64,000 bases of DNA from Symsagittifera roscoffensis (taxonomy: Eukaryota > Xenacoelomorpha > Acoela > Convolutidae), in assembly GCF_963678635.1 (NCBI RefSeq), contig NC_087063.1:54825074-54889073 (forward strand), written 5' to 3'. The notes below the pieces were generated by a model. The model saw only the letters and a list, made by a program, of their open reading frames with translations, had not been told where the DNA came from and did not search any database. Both the position numbers and the translations under genes were made by a program. Below, piece after piece: positions 41,135 to 53,006 of this stretch. Within the stretch, counting starts at the first letter, position 1. The number at the start of each line of letters is the position of its first letter.

Positions 41135-42111
41135 AGAGCTCCTGTCTGGACGTCTCGCTTCTCTCGGCTGGTACTCGTTGTCTCTGACCGTGAGGTGCCG
41201 GTCGTCTCCCCGGTCGGATTGACAGGTCCTAATCTTCGTCTTGGATGGACGGTTCTTCTCACTGGCGCTTCCCCCAATCGATCTTGTACATCTGTCCTTT
41301 GCCCTGGCTCGCTAGAGCTTTGCCGCTTGTAGGTCGTCACGAATGGGACCGTTCCCAAACGTGTATACAAACTAGGGGGCACAAAAGTTGAAATTGCCGG
41401 CTCATTCGTGGTTTCTTCCTTCTTCGCCACTCCCGTGTCAAAGAGCTTGAATTCCATTTCATCAAGTCGCTCTTGGAAGACTCTGTTCAATTAGGCTTGT
41501 CCTTCAATGCTATCAAGGTGGATCCCATGGGTGGTTAATCTGTCCTGATCCATAGCTCTCAGCTCATGTTCAATATCCATAAGAATCATCCGTCCAGCAT
41601 TCCGACTCGCCAAGTTCCTTATTATATTATTCCACCTGATGACTCCTACATTATGTCTTCTTCCTGTCGCTGTCAACGTTTTCGTGATCATGGGTACGGT
41701 GCAGACGGTCAGTACCGCGCACTTGAAATTGTGCCAGAGAGTAGTAAATAGGCACACCATCATCGATTCCCATAGTGCCTCTTCCTCATCTGAGCCTCTT
41801 GATACATTATTCGTCCCTATTAGGATCATTATGTTAGGGATTCTCCCTGGGTTCATCAGCTCTACCATCCGAAATAGCTGGGCTATCGTTGCACCTCCAA
41901 AGCCCATCACCGTAGTGATCCAGGTGGTCCCCAAATTCTGGAGCACTCTGACTAAGTTGTCACCCAGTATCAGATGTGATGTCCCAAGTGGCGGTTGCTG
42001 CAGATTTATTGCTGGACTGCAAGTGGATCGATTGAAGCAGGCTCGCGAATCAGTGTCCGGAACTCCCGTGAAGCTATAATTCAACTGGTTGTTCTTTTGC
42101 ACGTCAGTCAC
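41131..42111 (-). pseudogene. SGNH/GDSL-hydrolase-like domain ORF with in-frame stop
   Basis: Frames 42111-41491 and 41490-41131 are in phase, split by a TAA at 41491-41493. The first contains the SGNH layout: LILGDNLVRVL (block I, with GDN instead of GDS), MGFGGATI (block II Gly), MILIGTNNVSRG (block III, with the Asn) and THGIHLD (block V, the His). The nucleophile Ser is replaced by Asn in this copy, so an esterase is not expected to be active here. SGNH-type esterase domains are known in ORF1 of CR1-like LINEs and a few other retroelements, where they may act on lipids or acetyl groups. The C-terminal part is Arg/Ser/Thr-rich. It lies downstream of a gypsy-type pol, an unusual place. Confidence 0.7.
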
Positions 42112-42266
42112 TCAGGACACTTCCTTCATCGGTACTTCTCGTATCTTTCTGTCTGGAAACTTAGAGATCTTTGTCGGTAACGTTGTATCACTAACTTTCG
42201 TTCTCGTCATCATCTCTTGGGAGAGTTTTACTCTGCCAGTGTCATCTATCGTTCCATAGGGTGTAG

Positions 42267-43088
42267 TCACCGCGAAACCTGGCGCATCCTATTAGCGACC
42301 AATATTCCAGCTGTTTCTATCAACTTCCTCGGCGTTTGCTCCACGACTGGATCACCTAGGGTGTCACTCGGGTCCGGGATTGTCACTTGACCAGTTGTCA
42401 AAAGTTCCATAGGAGACTGCCCACGAGAAATATTCCTTGTAGGTATCACTTTTTCTACGGCTGTCGTCAACGCCAGCCGCTCCGATCGCTGTTTGTACTC
42501 TCGCCTCAAGCGCTCTATTTCTTCACCCTGTTTCTTGTTACAACCTTTAAACAGTTTCTTCCGCATGTCTCAATCTTCTTCTGGACTGAGCATGGTCTTG
42601 GTCATTTCTTCCAGCTCCCTTCTGGTCTTCTCCAGTTCTTCTATCGTTCCGTTAAGATCTTGTATAGTTTTGTTCGTCTGAACCTCCTTCTCTATTCTCG
42701 CCCTCTTTGGTGGCACAGCTGCTCTCAGTTGTGAGCTAGACGAGGCAGCCGCGCTGTTCATTTTCTGATGCATCCTCCTCAATCCAGGCCTGGGCTTGGT
42801 GGGCAAAGGCATCTCACCTGGTTGGTAGGTCCTCGAACTTCCCAATCCAGGTTCGTTCGCCAAGTCATTTCCTGAGAGAGCCCCGTTTCGCCACCTCATC
42901 ACTCTCATGTTCAGGCGGTCTAGTACTCCCCTTTCTCCATATGCTGCCATCAATAGGACTTCCGTGGGGCGGTCCCCACGGCTGTCATGTTCCAAGATGT
43001 TTATTAAGGCGACCAGCAACATGACTACCTCTGGTTCCTCCAGAGCGAAGTCTCGATCCATCAGCCGACGATAGATCGAATCTATCAT
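42267..43088 (-). pseudogene. Retroelement copy A: coiled-coil protein with in-frame TGA
   Basis: Frames 43088-42570 and 42566-42267 share one phase and are separated only by TGA-GAC. The N-terminal 100 residues are helical, the middle is Pro-rich (GEMPLPTKPRPG) and followed by a basic RARIEKE, and residues ~140-200 form a charged coiled coil (ELEKTRRELEEMTK, then IERLRREYKQRSERL). No family is recognised. It may be an oligomerising structural protein of the element. Confidence 0.55.
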
Positions 43089-43531
43089 CGGTCATACGTA
43101 CAACTCTGTCAGATCCATGTACTCGTTCAAATCAAAATTGTCCATGTTCTTTCAGATTCGATTCTATTATCGGTTTGATGAATTGAAATCAAGTGAATAA
43201 ATAAATCATCAATCAGGGTCTAGAAAAGATGTCACGAATATCACATTTCTAAGCTTTACACTAATTTTCTATTAAATTTTGTTTAAAACAGTCAGATAAA
43301 AAGATTCTGATCCTGAAATTTATTAAAATCAGTTCGTTTCTAAAATTTTTGAATTCTACCTAACAATGGACAGTCCAGACTTTGGATCTATTCCTAAGAT
43401 CATCATTTGGTTATTCATGGTCACTTATTCCTTCTTACCCAGGGTCTTAATAACATAACATATAACATAACATAACACACACATCACACAGAACACCTTT
43501 AGTATGACGCCTTCCTGCATGCAACCTAAAC
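43089..43531. other. Spacer between coiled-coil and macrodomain frames
   Basis: About 440 AT-rich bases with no supported gene, including an ATAACATA(TA)ACATAACATAAC simple repeat near 43450. No LTR-like border is evident, which favours a single large element over two nested ones. Confidence 0.5.
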
Positions 43532-44082
43532 TCAGCCTATACTTAAATAGTGTTTCTTATGTAAGTATACTTGTATATTAGTCTCAGAGAAGATTACGTG
43601 TATTAGTGCATACAGCTCCCGTGGATTCAGTCGTCCTCGGTTTGGATCGTACACTGGAAGCGAGAGTTCCTTCACTTCCCTTTCCACATGGAATTCTCTC
43701 AATCTCGTCAGAGACAAGACTAGGTTTTCTTGTTCCAAGTGCCGCTTCTCCGTCGCCCTCGTCACCAAGAAGCATAAGTACTTTCCCGGTATCTGTGACG
43801 CCGCCGCAGGCAAAACGCCTCCTATTCCTGGTCTTTGCTTCCAAAGGAATTCTATGTTTTTATATTTTCTCTTAAAATCCGCTGCTAACGCTGTCTTAAA
43901 ACTCATGTCTGCCGTAATCGCTATCGCACATGTTCTATTTGTGAGTATAAAATTGCTATCTGTCAATATTATGCTACTTGAGTATTCATTTGGTAAGCTT
44001 AAATTTGACTCAACTACTCTCTCTATGTCCAGTTTCTTACGGTGCTCGCCTGTCTCTGCTTCCAGATCACCTGTCTCTCATG
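43532..44082 (-). CDS. Macrodomain-like ORF (OARD1/ALC1-type fold)
   Basis: On the minus strand the frame is open from about 44082 to a stop at 43532; there is no early ATG, so the start (or a splice acceptor) is unknown. The residues follow the macrodomain pattern of the OARD1 group: a strand with AIAITADM, then LAADFKRKY, YLCFLVTRATEK, a helix LVLSLTRLREF, a strand ELSLPVYD, and a final helix/strand ELYALIHVIF..TNIQVYL. The two ADP-ribose-binding loops are altered (FKTALA in place of a GAGIA-type loop, and DPNRGRL in place of the usual GCGLD-type loop), so ligand binding is doubtful in this copy. Macrodomains bind or remove ADP-ribose and occur in many viruses. Finding one beside a gypsy-type pol is unusual. 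Confidence 0.7.
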
Positions 44083-44088
44083 CTATTC

Positions 44089-44538
44089 TTATTTTTTTAT
44101 TAATATTTTTTCAGTGTGGGTAAGTCCTACCCCCACTCCCCGGACAAAATTATCCATCGACATCCCCGTCGGTTGCATACCGGATATTAAATCGAGGTTG
44201 GAAGCAGGAAGCAGTAATTGCCCTTCCTGGGCAGCGCAAGAAGGATCATCCCTTTCGGTTACTATGTATCTCATGCTTTCACGATCTACATCTTGAATCG
44301 TGACGGTGTTCTCCCTTGGGTCCGACGTCATTTCATTCAGCCACTCCAAGACCCGCAGATTCATCAAGTCTTGTTCGTAGGATTGCTGTTGCTCGTCGTC
44401 GAATTCTACCTCGGGCTTGGACAGGTCATCGATCCACTCCTCGTCGTGATCGTCGACTATGTCGATGTCCTGTGACAAAGTTATTTCTTCTGGACCCACT
44501 ACTTCTTCCACCATCTTCTTCAGATCTATCCTATCCAC
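44089..44538 (-). CDS. Acidic 149-aa ORF between pol and macrodomain
   Basis: Frame 44538-44089 encodes a strongly acidic protein (DIDIVDDHDEEWIDDL) with a C-terminus ending KILIKK. It has no recognised domain. It follows the integrase frames and precedes the macrodomain frame; the three could belong to one longer coding region broken by frameshifts. Real coding status is uncertain. Confidence 0.4.
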   Translation of the reverse strand: MDRIDLKKMVEEVVGPEEITLSQDIDIVDDHDEEWIDDLSKPEVEFDDEQQQSYEQDLMNLRVLEWLNEMTSDPRENTVTIQDVDRESMRYIVTERDDPSCAAQEGQLLLPASNLDLISGMQPTGMSMDNFVRGVGVGLTHTEKILIKK

Positions 44539-44995
44539 TACGAAGTCATCTCCGTAAGAATTATTTTTCTTCTTGAGTCTTGTCCTGTCACTCTGTCGAG
44601 TCTATATCGTAAATGGAAGATCTGGTTCCAAATTCTTGGGACCTCCATTTGCTCGGGGTCTTGCCAGTCCTCCTCCCTTTAGGGTAAGGTTTCTTCATTT
44701 GCTTCAATCACCTCGTTGGGATCCAGGTCTAGTGGTGGACCTGATCCATCCTCTACTAACTCATTTCCATCATTCTTTTCCCTGGTGCCCTTCTCGTTGA
44801 CCTCACAAGCACGGTCCATCATCAGATAATCTTCCTCATCCATGTCTGCAGGTATACACCAGTCTTCTGTCGATGGGTTGTGTGGCTTAATGTTCTCGTA
44901 GTGAGCGGCTCGGCTACCGAGTAAGCTCTTGTGCCAGCTGCTTTTTCATCGAATCTTTTCCTCTGCCTTGCCTGTGCCTGCTGAATGTTTCGTCT

Positions 44996-45899
44996 TCATA
45001 AGTCGTTTAGTTCTTGTTGACGTCTAATCACATCCCTTACATAGACTTGTGGTGATGTTTTCTTCCCCTCATACTCTGGGTAAAAGAAGTTCAAGGGCAG
45101 AGAATTCTCGTGTCCAGTCAACATCATGTGTGGACTAACTCCAGTGGGGAAGTTTTGCGTGCTGTTGTAAGCTCCCATCACCTGTGGAAGATATCTGCCC
45201 CAATCGGTAATGTACCTGGAACAATATACCCTCAGCATCGACACTAACGTTCAATTTTGCTTTTCCACTAAGCCATTCGTCTGGGGATGGTATGTCGTGT
45301 AGTGAGCTTGAGGCACCTGTGAACGTCTCATGAGCTCTTTCATAATTTCTTCCACGAAAGCCGTTCCGTTATCAGATTGGAACGTCATCGGACAACCATG
45401 TCTCACTATCCACTTATTGATCAGGTGATCGCACGTCTCTTCTGCTGAGACGGTTATGCAGGGCACGGCCTCTGCATTCTTCGTGAAGTGATCTATCATG
45501 ACCAAGACTTGATTGTAACCACTGTCTGTCATACATATCTTTTGGTACACTGTAACCGCTGTCTGTCATACATACCTTCTGGTGATCAATCTGCCCCAAC
45601 TCATTGAATTCAGATGACTCGATCGACTTTAAGGGAAATCGCAATCTCCTTGGATCCTTGACCTGTTGGCATGACAGGCATGCTTTTACCCACTTCTCGC
45701 ATGCCTTTTTCATTCCAGGCCACTCAAAGCGTTTCAGGATCCTCTGGTATACTTTGTCAGTTCCCTGATGGCCCATCTGATCATGAGACCTGAATAAAAC
45801 TTCTGTCTGATAGAGTTGCGGCAACACTATCGCGTTATAAATGTACATGAGCTCGTCCTCTTCTCTTCTCTTACAAGCCACAATTCCGTCCTTGTTCAA
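44996..45899 (-). pseudogene. Integrase fragments of the minus-strand Ty3/gypsy pol
   Basis: Frame 45899-45414 has the zinc-binding segment (HDQMGHQGTDKVY..CLSCQ), frame 45550-45251 has the core with MIDHFTK (first Asp), FQSDNGTAF (second Asp) and a late Glu in NGLVEKQN, and 45244-44996 gives the next ~80 residues (GVSPHMMLTGHE). These are typical Ty3/gypsy motifs. A 37-bp tandem duplication at ~45515-45590 throws the zinc-binding and core parts into different frames, so this copy cannot make a working integrase. Confidence 0.85.
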
Positions 45900-47091
45900 C
45901 TATAACCTTCCCTCTTTCTGCATAAAGTACTGTCTCAGAATGCGGTAACTGTCTTCCTCCAGGTCACCTTTGTCCGGAGCTCCATTTTCGTTCCACCTTT
46001 TCAGGTTGCTCGTCATGCGGTCATTTCTCTGCGCTCTTAGTAGGTCCGAGAGTCCGTATCTCGCCCTCAAGTGCGTCTTCATGACCCTCATCTGACTACT
46101 CATTTCATCTGGCTGATGCGTGTCATCTTCCACCTTAACGCACCAAATCTTCGCCAACGGTCGTGCTTCTTGTTCGAACGGTTGAAGATCAGTCCTGACT
46201 ACCTCTTTTTCTGGCAACAAACTTATCGAACGTTTCGATACCGCTATTGTTTCGAGATCATCTGCTGCGTTTTCAAAGACTCTTTCACTTGGTATGAGGT
46301 AGCGATCACTGTCATGGTCTTGATATATCTACCTGTCCAGATCCCTTGCTCGAGTCTCAACCAGTAGTGTGTGGATCGCTAGCTCTGCCAGTTCCGAGTC
46401 TGAGCTCGAGTTCCTGTCAGAGTAGGTGTCAATTCCTGAATTCCGGGAGTTGTCATCCATTGAAGAGTCTGCGATGGAGCACGCTCCTTCCTCCGGATCA
46501 GTTCTGTGCGTTTTGGTCATCCATCTGAATTTCCCGGACAAAAATTTATCCTCCTGGTCCAGTTTCTCACCAGGAACTTTTTCATCTACATCATACTTCC
46601 CGTACAAACTTTCTTGTGCCGGGTGTTGATCCTGGACTCGCCTGATCTTCTCACTGTTCGTCTCCCCGGACAAACAATCTTGCTCCAGGTTTCGTTCAAT
46701 CTTCTCATTTTCCTTTTCCTGGTCTTCACAGGTAACGGTCTTCCTTCCTATCGTTCCCCTGTTCGTTCCGTTTGTATGATGTGCTTGTCAAAACGTTTTG
46801 GGATATCAAGGACATTAGCTGCTGAACTAGAGTCCTACAATCCCTTTCATTTTCTTTGTGTTGTCGTCTTGACGGTATGATCTTCACCTACTCGCAGACT
46901 GTCAGTGATGCCACGGCTGCTGCCCACTCGGAGTCATCTCTGGTCACTTCTTTCTCCAACAATCCACCCAGCATCCGAATCACTTGCGGTGTGATCTGCA
47001 CCGTTTTATCCAATAATGAGAGGCTGTTTATGTGCATGCGAGAGAGTTCCTGCTGGACCAGGTTTGAGCGCAGCAACAGATCCAAGAGCAC
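45900..47091 (-). pseudogene. Pol connection between RNase H and integrase, broken
   Basis: Frames 47091-46888, 46673-46329 and 46220-45900 lie between RNase H and integrase and are short, charged and in different phases. The last is separated from the integrase frame by an in-frame TAG at 45900-45902. They presumably derive from the RNase H-integrase linker of the same pol. No own domain is visible. Confidence 0.5.
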
Positions 47092-47188
47092 CGCCCCTTC
47101 TTGGATAGAAGCTTTATCTCGGCTGCTTTCTCTACAGGTAACTCAAGATGTCCTGGAATTGGATGTCCAGACTTGTCCAACCATCTCG

Positions 47189-47644
47189 TCAAGGGAAGCG
47201 CTTGTCCAGAAACGAGAACCCTTCCTTGATTTCTGCCTGCTTGGCTTGCTTCTGTTCCAATTGTTCATAGAACTCGTTCTTCTTGCTGAGGCTATCAGCA
47301 TTCTGGTATTTGTCACGCATCCTGTGCTCGATTATCTTGTGGTAGCCATCTAACCTTACTATCCATCTACCAATATAACTCTGATCAATCGAGTATGTCT
47401 TCAACCAAGATAACGCTCTGTTGTCCACGCGTAACTTAAATGGAGCGCTCCCCAAGTATGCGCGGTACTTTTCCACGAATGTGACTACTGCAAACTTTTC
47501 TACCTTCGGTGCACAATAATTCTTCTCAGTGTGAACTGTTTTTCCATTCCATTCCTGCTCCTGATGCACTATTCCTGAGATGGCTACCACTGATGCGTTT
47601 GTGTCAAGAACATACATGCCCTTCTCTGTAGGCATGCCTAGCAC
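47189..47644 (-). pseudogene. RNase H fragment of the minus-strand pol
   Basis: Contains the RNase H pattern VLDTNASVVAISGIVHQ, a YRAYLGSAPFKLRVDNRALSWL helix-strand and YQNADSLSK near the end. The first acidic residue position reads as D in VLDTNAS. A TAA at 47651-47653 separates it from RT in the same phase. Confidence 0.85.
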
Positions 47645-47650
47645 TGGCGC

Positions 47651-48560
47651 TTAGTACAGTTCCCGCTTTATATTCTCGAAGGCAGCTTGTGCTTCTCCGT
47701 TCCATTCGAACTTCTTTCCTTTGTTGCGAATCAGCTTCTGCATTGGATACACCTTGTCTGCATATCCTTTTATGAACTCACGGTAATAATTGGCGAATCC
47801 TAGGAAGTTCATGAGTTGTGTGTCCGTTCTGGGAGCCTTCCATGGCGACACATCCTCTTTTGCTTCCGGGTCCGGCCTCTTCCCACGCCTGTCCACCATT
47901 CTTCCTAGATACTTCATTGAATCCCTTAGTATCTCACATTTCGATGGTGTACATTTCAAGCATGCTCTCTTCATGCAGCCAAGTACCTCCTCTAGCCAAT
48001 CAATGTGGTCTTCCAGGGTGGGTGTTGCTATGACCACGTCATCCACGTAACACATCACCATTTTCCTGTACTTCTTCGTCACTCAGGTCAAAGCCTGAGC
48101 CATCAGTCTTTGAAAAGTAGCCGTCGCTTTACAAAAGTCGAAGGGCATTCTCTTCCACTGATACAACCCCAGTTCACATGCGAATCCGGTCTTCTCTCTG
48201 TCCTTCTTCCGCAGAGGGACCTGCCAGAAGGCCGAACCTAAGTCCAGAGTGGTGAAGAATTTGGCGTCACCAAGCTCCGAGACGCTCTCGTCTATTCTCG
48301 GTATCGGGTACGCATCTTTCATTTTCAACGCGTTCAAGTAGCGAAAGTCGCAACAGAACCTAAGCTGCCCCCTTCTTTTCCGCCATGACTACTCCGCAAT
48401 TCCACAGCAATTTCGAGGGTACTATCATGTCGTATTCGAGCAACATTTCTATTTCTGCTCGGCACGCTTCCGATTTATGTGGTTTCATTCGTCTTGCGCC
48501 TTCCCTATGGAAAACGGCGCCATCCTCAAGTTCGATTTGGTGTTAGACGAAGTTGCAACA
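47651..48560 (-). pseudogene. Reverse transcriptase fragment (YVDD) of the minus-strand pol
   Basis: Frames 48337-48083 and 48082-47651 are in phase, split by a TGA at 48083-48085. They contain DAYPIPRIDE, FFTTLDLGSAFWQV, the MPF..F..A..TFQRLM stretch, VMCYVDDVVI with the catalytic YVDD, and LGFANYYREFIKGY. The N-terminal RT part continues to ~48560 in other frames. This is a Ty3/gypsy RT disabled by point and frame mutations. Confidence 0.9.
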
Positions 48561-48691
48561 ACCGATATCCGCCTTATGTTTTGAAAATACATCCGCGTTC
48601 CGATTTGATACCGCCCGCAATGATTCAAAATCTCCCTCGCCTATTTTCCCTTTTAAGTGTTCTACTTCTGGCAAAAGCGATTTGTCAGATT

Positions 48692-49517
48692 CTAGTTCAT
48701 ATGACAGGGGCGTTCCGGAAAAATCGAGCAGCTCGACAAGCCGTCGTCCGTTTCGGATTTCATTGAAAACAGTTTTTGAATAGATTTAAATTCAATAATT
48801 TTTTTAAAAATTATATCTTTATTGGCATGATAAGGACAGTCTTTCACACTATATCTCTTCAAGTTTTTTGTCTCTTCATAGTCGGTCCTCATCGGCAAAG
48901 CGTAACCAAAGCTCTTTCCACGCTGGATTAAAACCGTGGTGTCGAGTGTGTTCAATAACACACTGACACACAGTCCGTTTCGAGTTACCGAGAAGCACCG
49001 GCCTAAAATCACTGAACTTTGACTATTTGGGTTTGGTACCAAACAAACCTGTTTACTATCACTTAACGATTTTAAAATTCTCATTTTAAAAACTGCTGCT
49101 AGAGCTTGTCCGAGCTGTAGTTTTACCTTTCTATCTAAAAAGATTCGTACCTTGTTTTCATCTGTTATTATTCTTTTGATTGGTTTCTTGACATACTTCC
49201 GTTCCGGTTTTCTAATCCTTATTAGGCCGTTGTTCAAGTCAATCATCACGTCGAAATTCCTGACAAAATCTCTGCCCAAGATGAACTGGTCGGAGTCATC
49301 CAAGTTCTCTACTACCAGGAAGCTCATCCAAGGATCCCATCGCCCCATGTGGAGGACCGTTATTGAAGCCCATTCTTCCCCAAGTGTTTATCGGCAACAC
49401 GCTTACTACCGCTCCTGTGTCCAGGAGCCCTGTGACTCCGATTTTCTTCCCGTTGGTGTCGAGCAGATGTGCAGTCGCATCTGCTTCGTATCCAATGTGC
49501 ACCGCGTCTTGCTCCAT
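48692..49517 (-). pseudogene. Aspartic protease region of the minus-strand pol
   Basis: Frame 49517-49296 has GVTGLLDTGAVVSVLP (the LDTGA active-site motif), and the overlapping frame 49348-48692 continues with the protease C-terminal hallmark FILGRDFV and ~180 further residues up to RT. The two are offset by a frameshift near 49330. Confidence 0.8.
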
Positions 49518-49638
49518 GATGGCGTCATGACCTATCCTACGGACTTTAAATTCTCTTCTTCACCCAAATAGATTTGCCCTATTTGGTCACTGTCTGTCGT
49601 CAAGTAGGTCCTAGTGTAGATACTGATTTCGTCCACGT

Positions 49639-50594
49639 TCAGCACATTTTCTTTATTCGAGGGCCACCCGTTGTTAGTAGCGCTCGCACAGCTCTTGACT
49701 CAGTACGTGGCTCCACTTGTCTCAGATAATCTGCATGTATATCCAAATGCATCAAAGTGAATTCTGATAATTCACTTAGTTTTCTGATTACCTGGTGTCC
49801 CGCTACCGAGATTATCGATTGTATTTTACTTCCCTGCGGCACCATACCGAACTTCTGCCCGGAGATCACATTTAGTTTCATACTCCAACTGCTTGATGCT
49901 TTTGTTTCTTCGACTTCTGATGCCTCGAAGGCATTCAGCCTTTTCTGAAATTTCTCAATCTCTACTTCGAGCTTCACCTTTTGTTCGATCTTCTTCGTCA
50001 CCAATTCCTGCTGGACTCTCGCGGCTGCCCTATACTCGATCTTGAAGTAATTCAATGCAATCACCGGTTCCGGTTCACAAATCTCTTCCGCTACCGCCTG
50101 CATCTTCTTCGTTGCCTGCTCTTGCGGTTTTTCTTTTCTGCGTGCCTCCGCTTCACTCAACAGGCGAGCCTTGCTGGCTTTCACACCCGATAAAGCTTCC
50201 TCATGCCTTGGATGCTTGATGTCTGCCACAGCATCCCAGAATTGTGGACAATCCGATTTAAAGTGACCTTCCAAGTTACAAAAGAAACACCTTGGCCGAA
50301 ATTCGCAATAACTCCTCTCATGAAATATTCATGATCGACCTCTGACGCATCTTCATCCTCGAGGCTAAAGCCTACTGCTTTCAATCCCTGTTTGTAAGTC
50401 GGGCATGCTGACACATGATGGTCCGTCAAACTGCAATTTGCACAAGAGCGTCTCTTGTCCATATCGTCTCTTGGCTTGTACCAGTTGTTTCCTTGGTTTG
50501 CTGGTCCATTGTTAAAACTGCCATAATTGTTTTTGTAATATCCAGATCTCGATGGAGGCTTCAGCAAAAGATTTTCTTTTGACTTGAGTCTCAA
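49639..50594 (-). pseudogene. Nucleocapsid zinc knuckles and coiled linker of gag
   Basis: Frame 50594-50181 has CANCSLTDHHVSAC, a CX2CX4HX4C knuckle. A second knuckle (CFFCNLEGHFKSDC) follows at ~50290 in the frame 50274-49639, so a frameshift lies just before it. The rest is a Lys/Glu-rich coiled coil (QQELVTKKIEQKVKLEVEIEKF). Confidence 0.8.
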
Positions 50595-51163
50595 CTCCTT
50601 GGTGTTGGCGCATTGGTTGAGAGTGATGTGTAACGTGTCGCTAATATTGTTCGAAGCTCATCATTCTTTACACTAACGATGAATTTTGTGGCTACTGCCA
50701 GGTTCATCCTTCTGTTCGACTCATCTGGTTGACTATACCTTCTCAACATCTTCAAATCGTCTAGAAACTTGTGTATCGTCTCATTCTCACGTTGCCTCCG
50801 TATCTCGAGGCACATCATTGCCTCGTGTCCTTGCACCCCTGAGCCAAAATGATTTCACAAGATTTCAAAGACTTTCTCAGCAGTGTCCCGCTGGTATTGG
50901 TTTTTGGCCATCACGCAGTTTAAGGCTGTCCCTTCCAAGTTACTGGTAAGAGCACTACATTCATGCCTTTCTGACAAGTCCTCTTCTTCAAAATGCAGTT
51001 GCATCGCCTCTATCCAGGTATCAATACAGCCATCAGATTCGTCTTCATAGTATCTTGGTTTCTTACAGACTCTTCTGGACTTTTCACTACGTTCAATGGT
51101 TTTAGATAACCTCCTAAGGAATGTCTCCAAAGACCTGTTCAGAGATTCAAAGGCTGGGGCCAT
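50591..51163 (-). pseudogene. gag: Gag capsid-like region (retrotransposon gag)
   Basis: Frames 51163-50855 and 50836-50591 show the retrotransposon Gag pattern: CIDTWIEAMQLHFEEEDLSE, LTSNLEGTALNCVMAK, QRDTAEKVFEIL and RQRENETIHKFLDDLK. They are split by a frame change near 50845. Confidence 0.8.
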
Positions 51164-52612
51164 TGATGAAGCGTCTCTTGAATGCCCCGCCTGAGTATCA
51201 TTACCCCTGATAAGAGCTCTGGATCATCTGTCCTGGTCGCTGGGATTGTTCCTTCATTGACTCGCATGACTCCTGTTCCTGGAATCACATCTCCCAGTTG
51301 CATATGTACCTTGCGTCGGTCGTTAGTTTGAGGTCTGTCTGTTGCCTGTTGAACTTCTTCTGATGTCTGGGCCCCCTGTTCTATTGTCCCCTGTGGCATA
51401 GCCTGAATAGCCTGATGAACTGCTCCTTCCTCTAGTGGATCCATGTTTCCTTCTCCTGTTCTGATGTTCATTGAAGTTCAGCCTCGGCTCCCCCTTGGGT
51501 TCTCCCAATTTCGATTCCCCGTTTTTTTGATCCACTTCTGCTGCCTACTATCCCGTCCAACATATCCATGATAGCCTGAGTTCGCCTCTCCATCATCGCA
51601 TCTATCTTCGTGTCAAGAGTCCCAAGTGTCTGCTCTTCTTGAATTCTCAACTTCTCCATGTCGTCTCTCAATCGTAACTCTCTTTGCTCAGCTTCCCTCG
51701 TCATTGGCGACAAGTTCTTTGCCAAGTGTTCGTCCGTTCTCTCGTTCAAGCGTTTTTCGCTTCTACTAACTTCTTGTCTGTTGCGGTTGATCCCTTCCCG
51801 CAGATTTTCTCTCTCGGCCTGGACCCTGCTCTTTCTAGTTCACTCATTCTTAAGGACATCTGTTCATTCTGCCTACTATGTTCTCCTATGCTGCCTACTA
51901 TGTTGGTCAAAGCTTCTTCAATTGATGCTCCTTTGTCCACTAATGGCGTCACGGGTGGTGGTGTGACCCTGTCTATCCCAGGTACCTTGGTGCTGGTCGA
52001 GATTCGAGCTTTGATTCTCTGCCTCGACGTCTTTTCATGATCCACTTCTGGATCCACATGTGCGTCACATAGCCCTGTGTCTCTTTTCTTCGAAGTTCGC
52101 ATTTCTGAATTCGTCATGCCCACAAAATCTCCTGACTGGCCTGATCTGTTTGTGGTCTTGCTTTTCCTCACCACACCAAATTGGGCCAAAGTACCAGTCT
52201 CTCTATCGGTGTCTGCGTCTTTCTCCTGAGTCGAGCTACTGAGGCTGACTTGAGATCCAAAGTCATCTTGTCCGTCATTGTCCTCTTCTTCTTCCTGGGT
52301 TTCTGCCTAATCGACTGTACGCATTCCCATGGTAAATGGAAAGAAGTTTCCGAAAGTGTTCTTCACTCTTTCTGAAAACGATGAGGACATTGCCGGTTTC
52401 TCTGTTACGCCAAGCATCATGGTGTTGTCTGTGGGTGATATTGTAGTCGCTACATTTTTAGTTGAGATATCGGACAATTCCGATATCGCTTCTCGGTCCA
52501 GGGTCCCGGTGGAAGTGCCAAAATCTTGGCCTTGTTCTACCGGAGTAGATTCACTCGCCAATTTTCTGTTTCCTCTCCCTTCCGGTCCATTTCCGATTTG
52601 GTTCTCATCCAT
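51139..52612 (-). pseudogene. Long Gag N-terminal region in four frames
   Basis: Frames 52612-52307, 52189-51746, 51749-51468 and 51471-51139 overlap by a few bases each and encode Ser/Thr/Lys/Glu-rich, partly coiled-coil sequence (MTREAEQRELRLRDDMEKL). They probably represent one long Gag leader broken by indels. No defined domain. Confidence 0.55.
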
Positions 52613-53006
52613 GGCAGGGTCCGAATGGACTTCTTCCTCTAACCCTGCCTTCTATCCTTCTGAGGACTTTTGACTCCCGGTTTCAACCATTCTGCCTGAA
52701 ACTTTCTTCCCTTTGCCGTTCATTGCTCTTTTCTGTTTCTTTGGTTTTAATTTCCTGGAGTTATCACTTAGTTTAGGTTCCTTGACTTGTCTAGACTCAC
52801 TTTCATTTTTCACTTCTTACAGCCTATACACACATTTCGATTGCCAGTGTCTTTATTGTTTGACTACTGATAATATTGCAGCACAAAAATTATTGATTTA
52901 AAACCAAAAATGAAAAAAAAAGAATATTTTCAATGAAAAACGTATGTGTTTTGTACTTTAGTCAGTCGCAATGTGATAGTTGAACTTGTTTTTAAAGAAA
53001 GAGCTT

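Noticed and set aside
38028-52612. Stop-codon readthrough or recoding in the minus-strand retroelement
   Set aside because: In-frame breaks use TGA, TAA and TAG alike (39829, 41491, 42567 region, 45900, 47651, 48083) and frameshifts are frequent; copy B has a sense codon at 39829's position. This is decay, not recoding.
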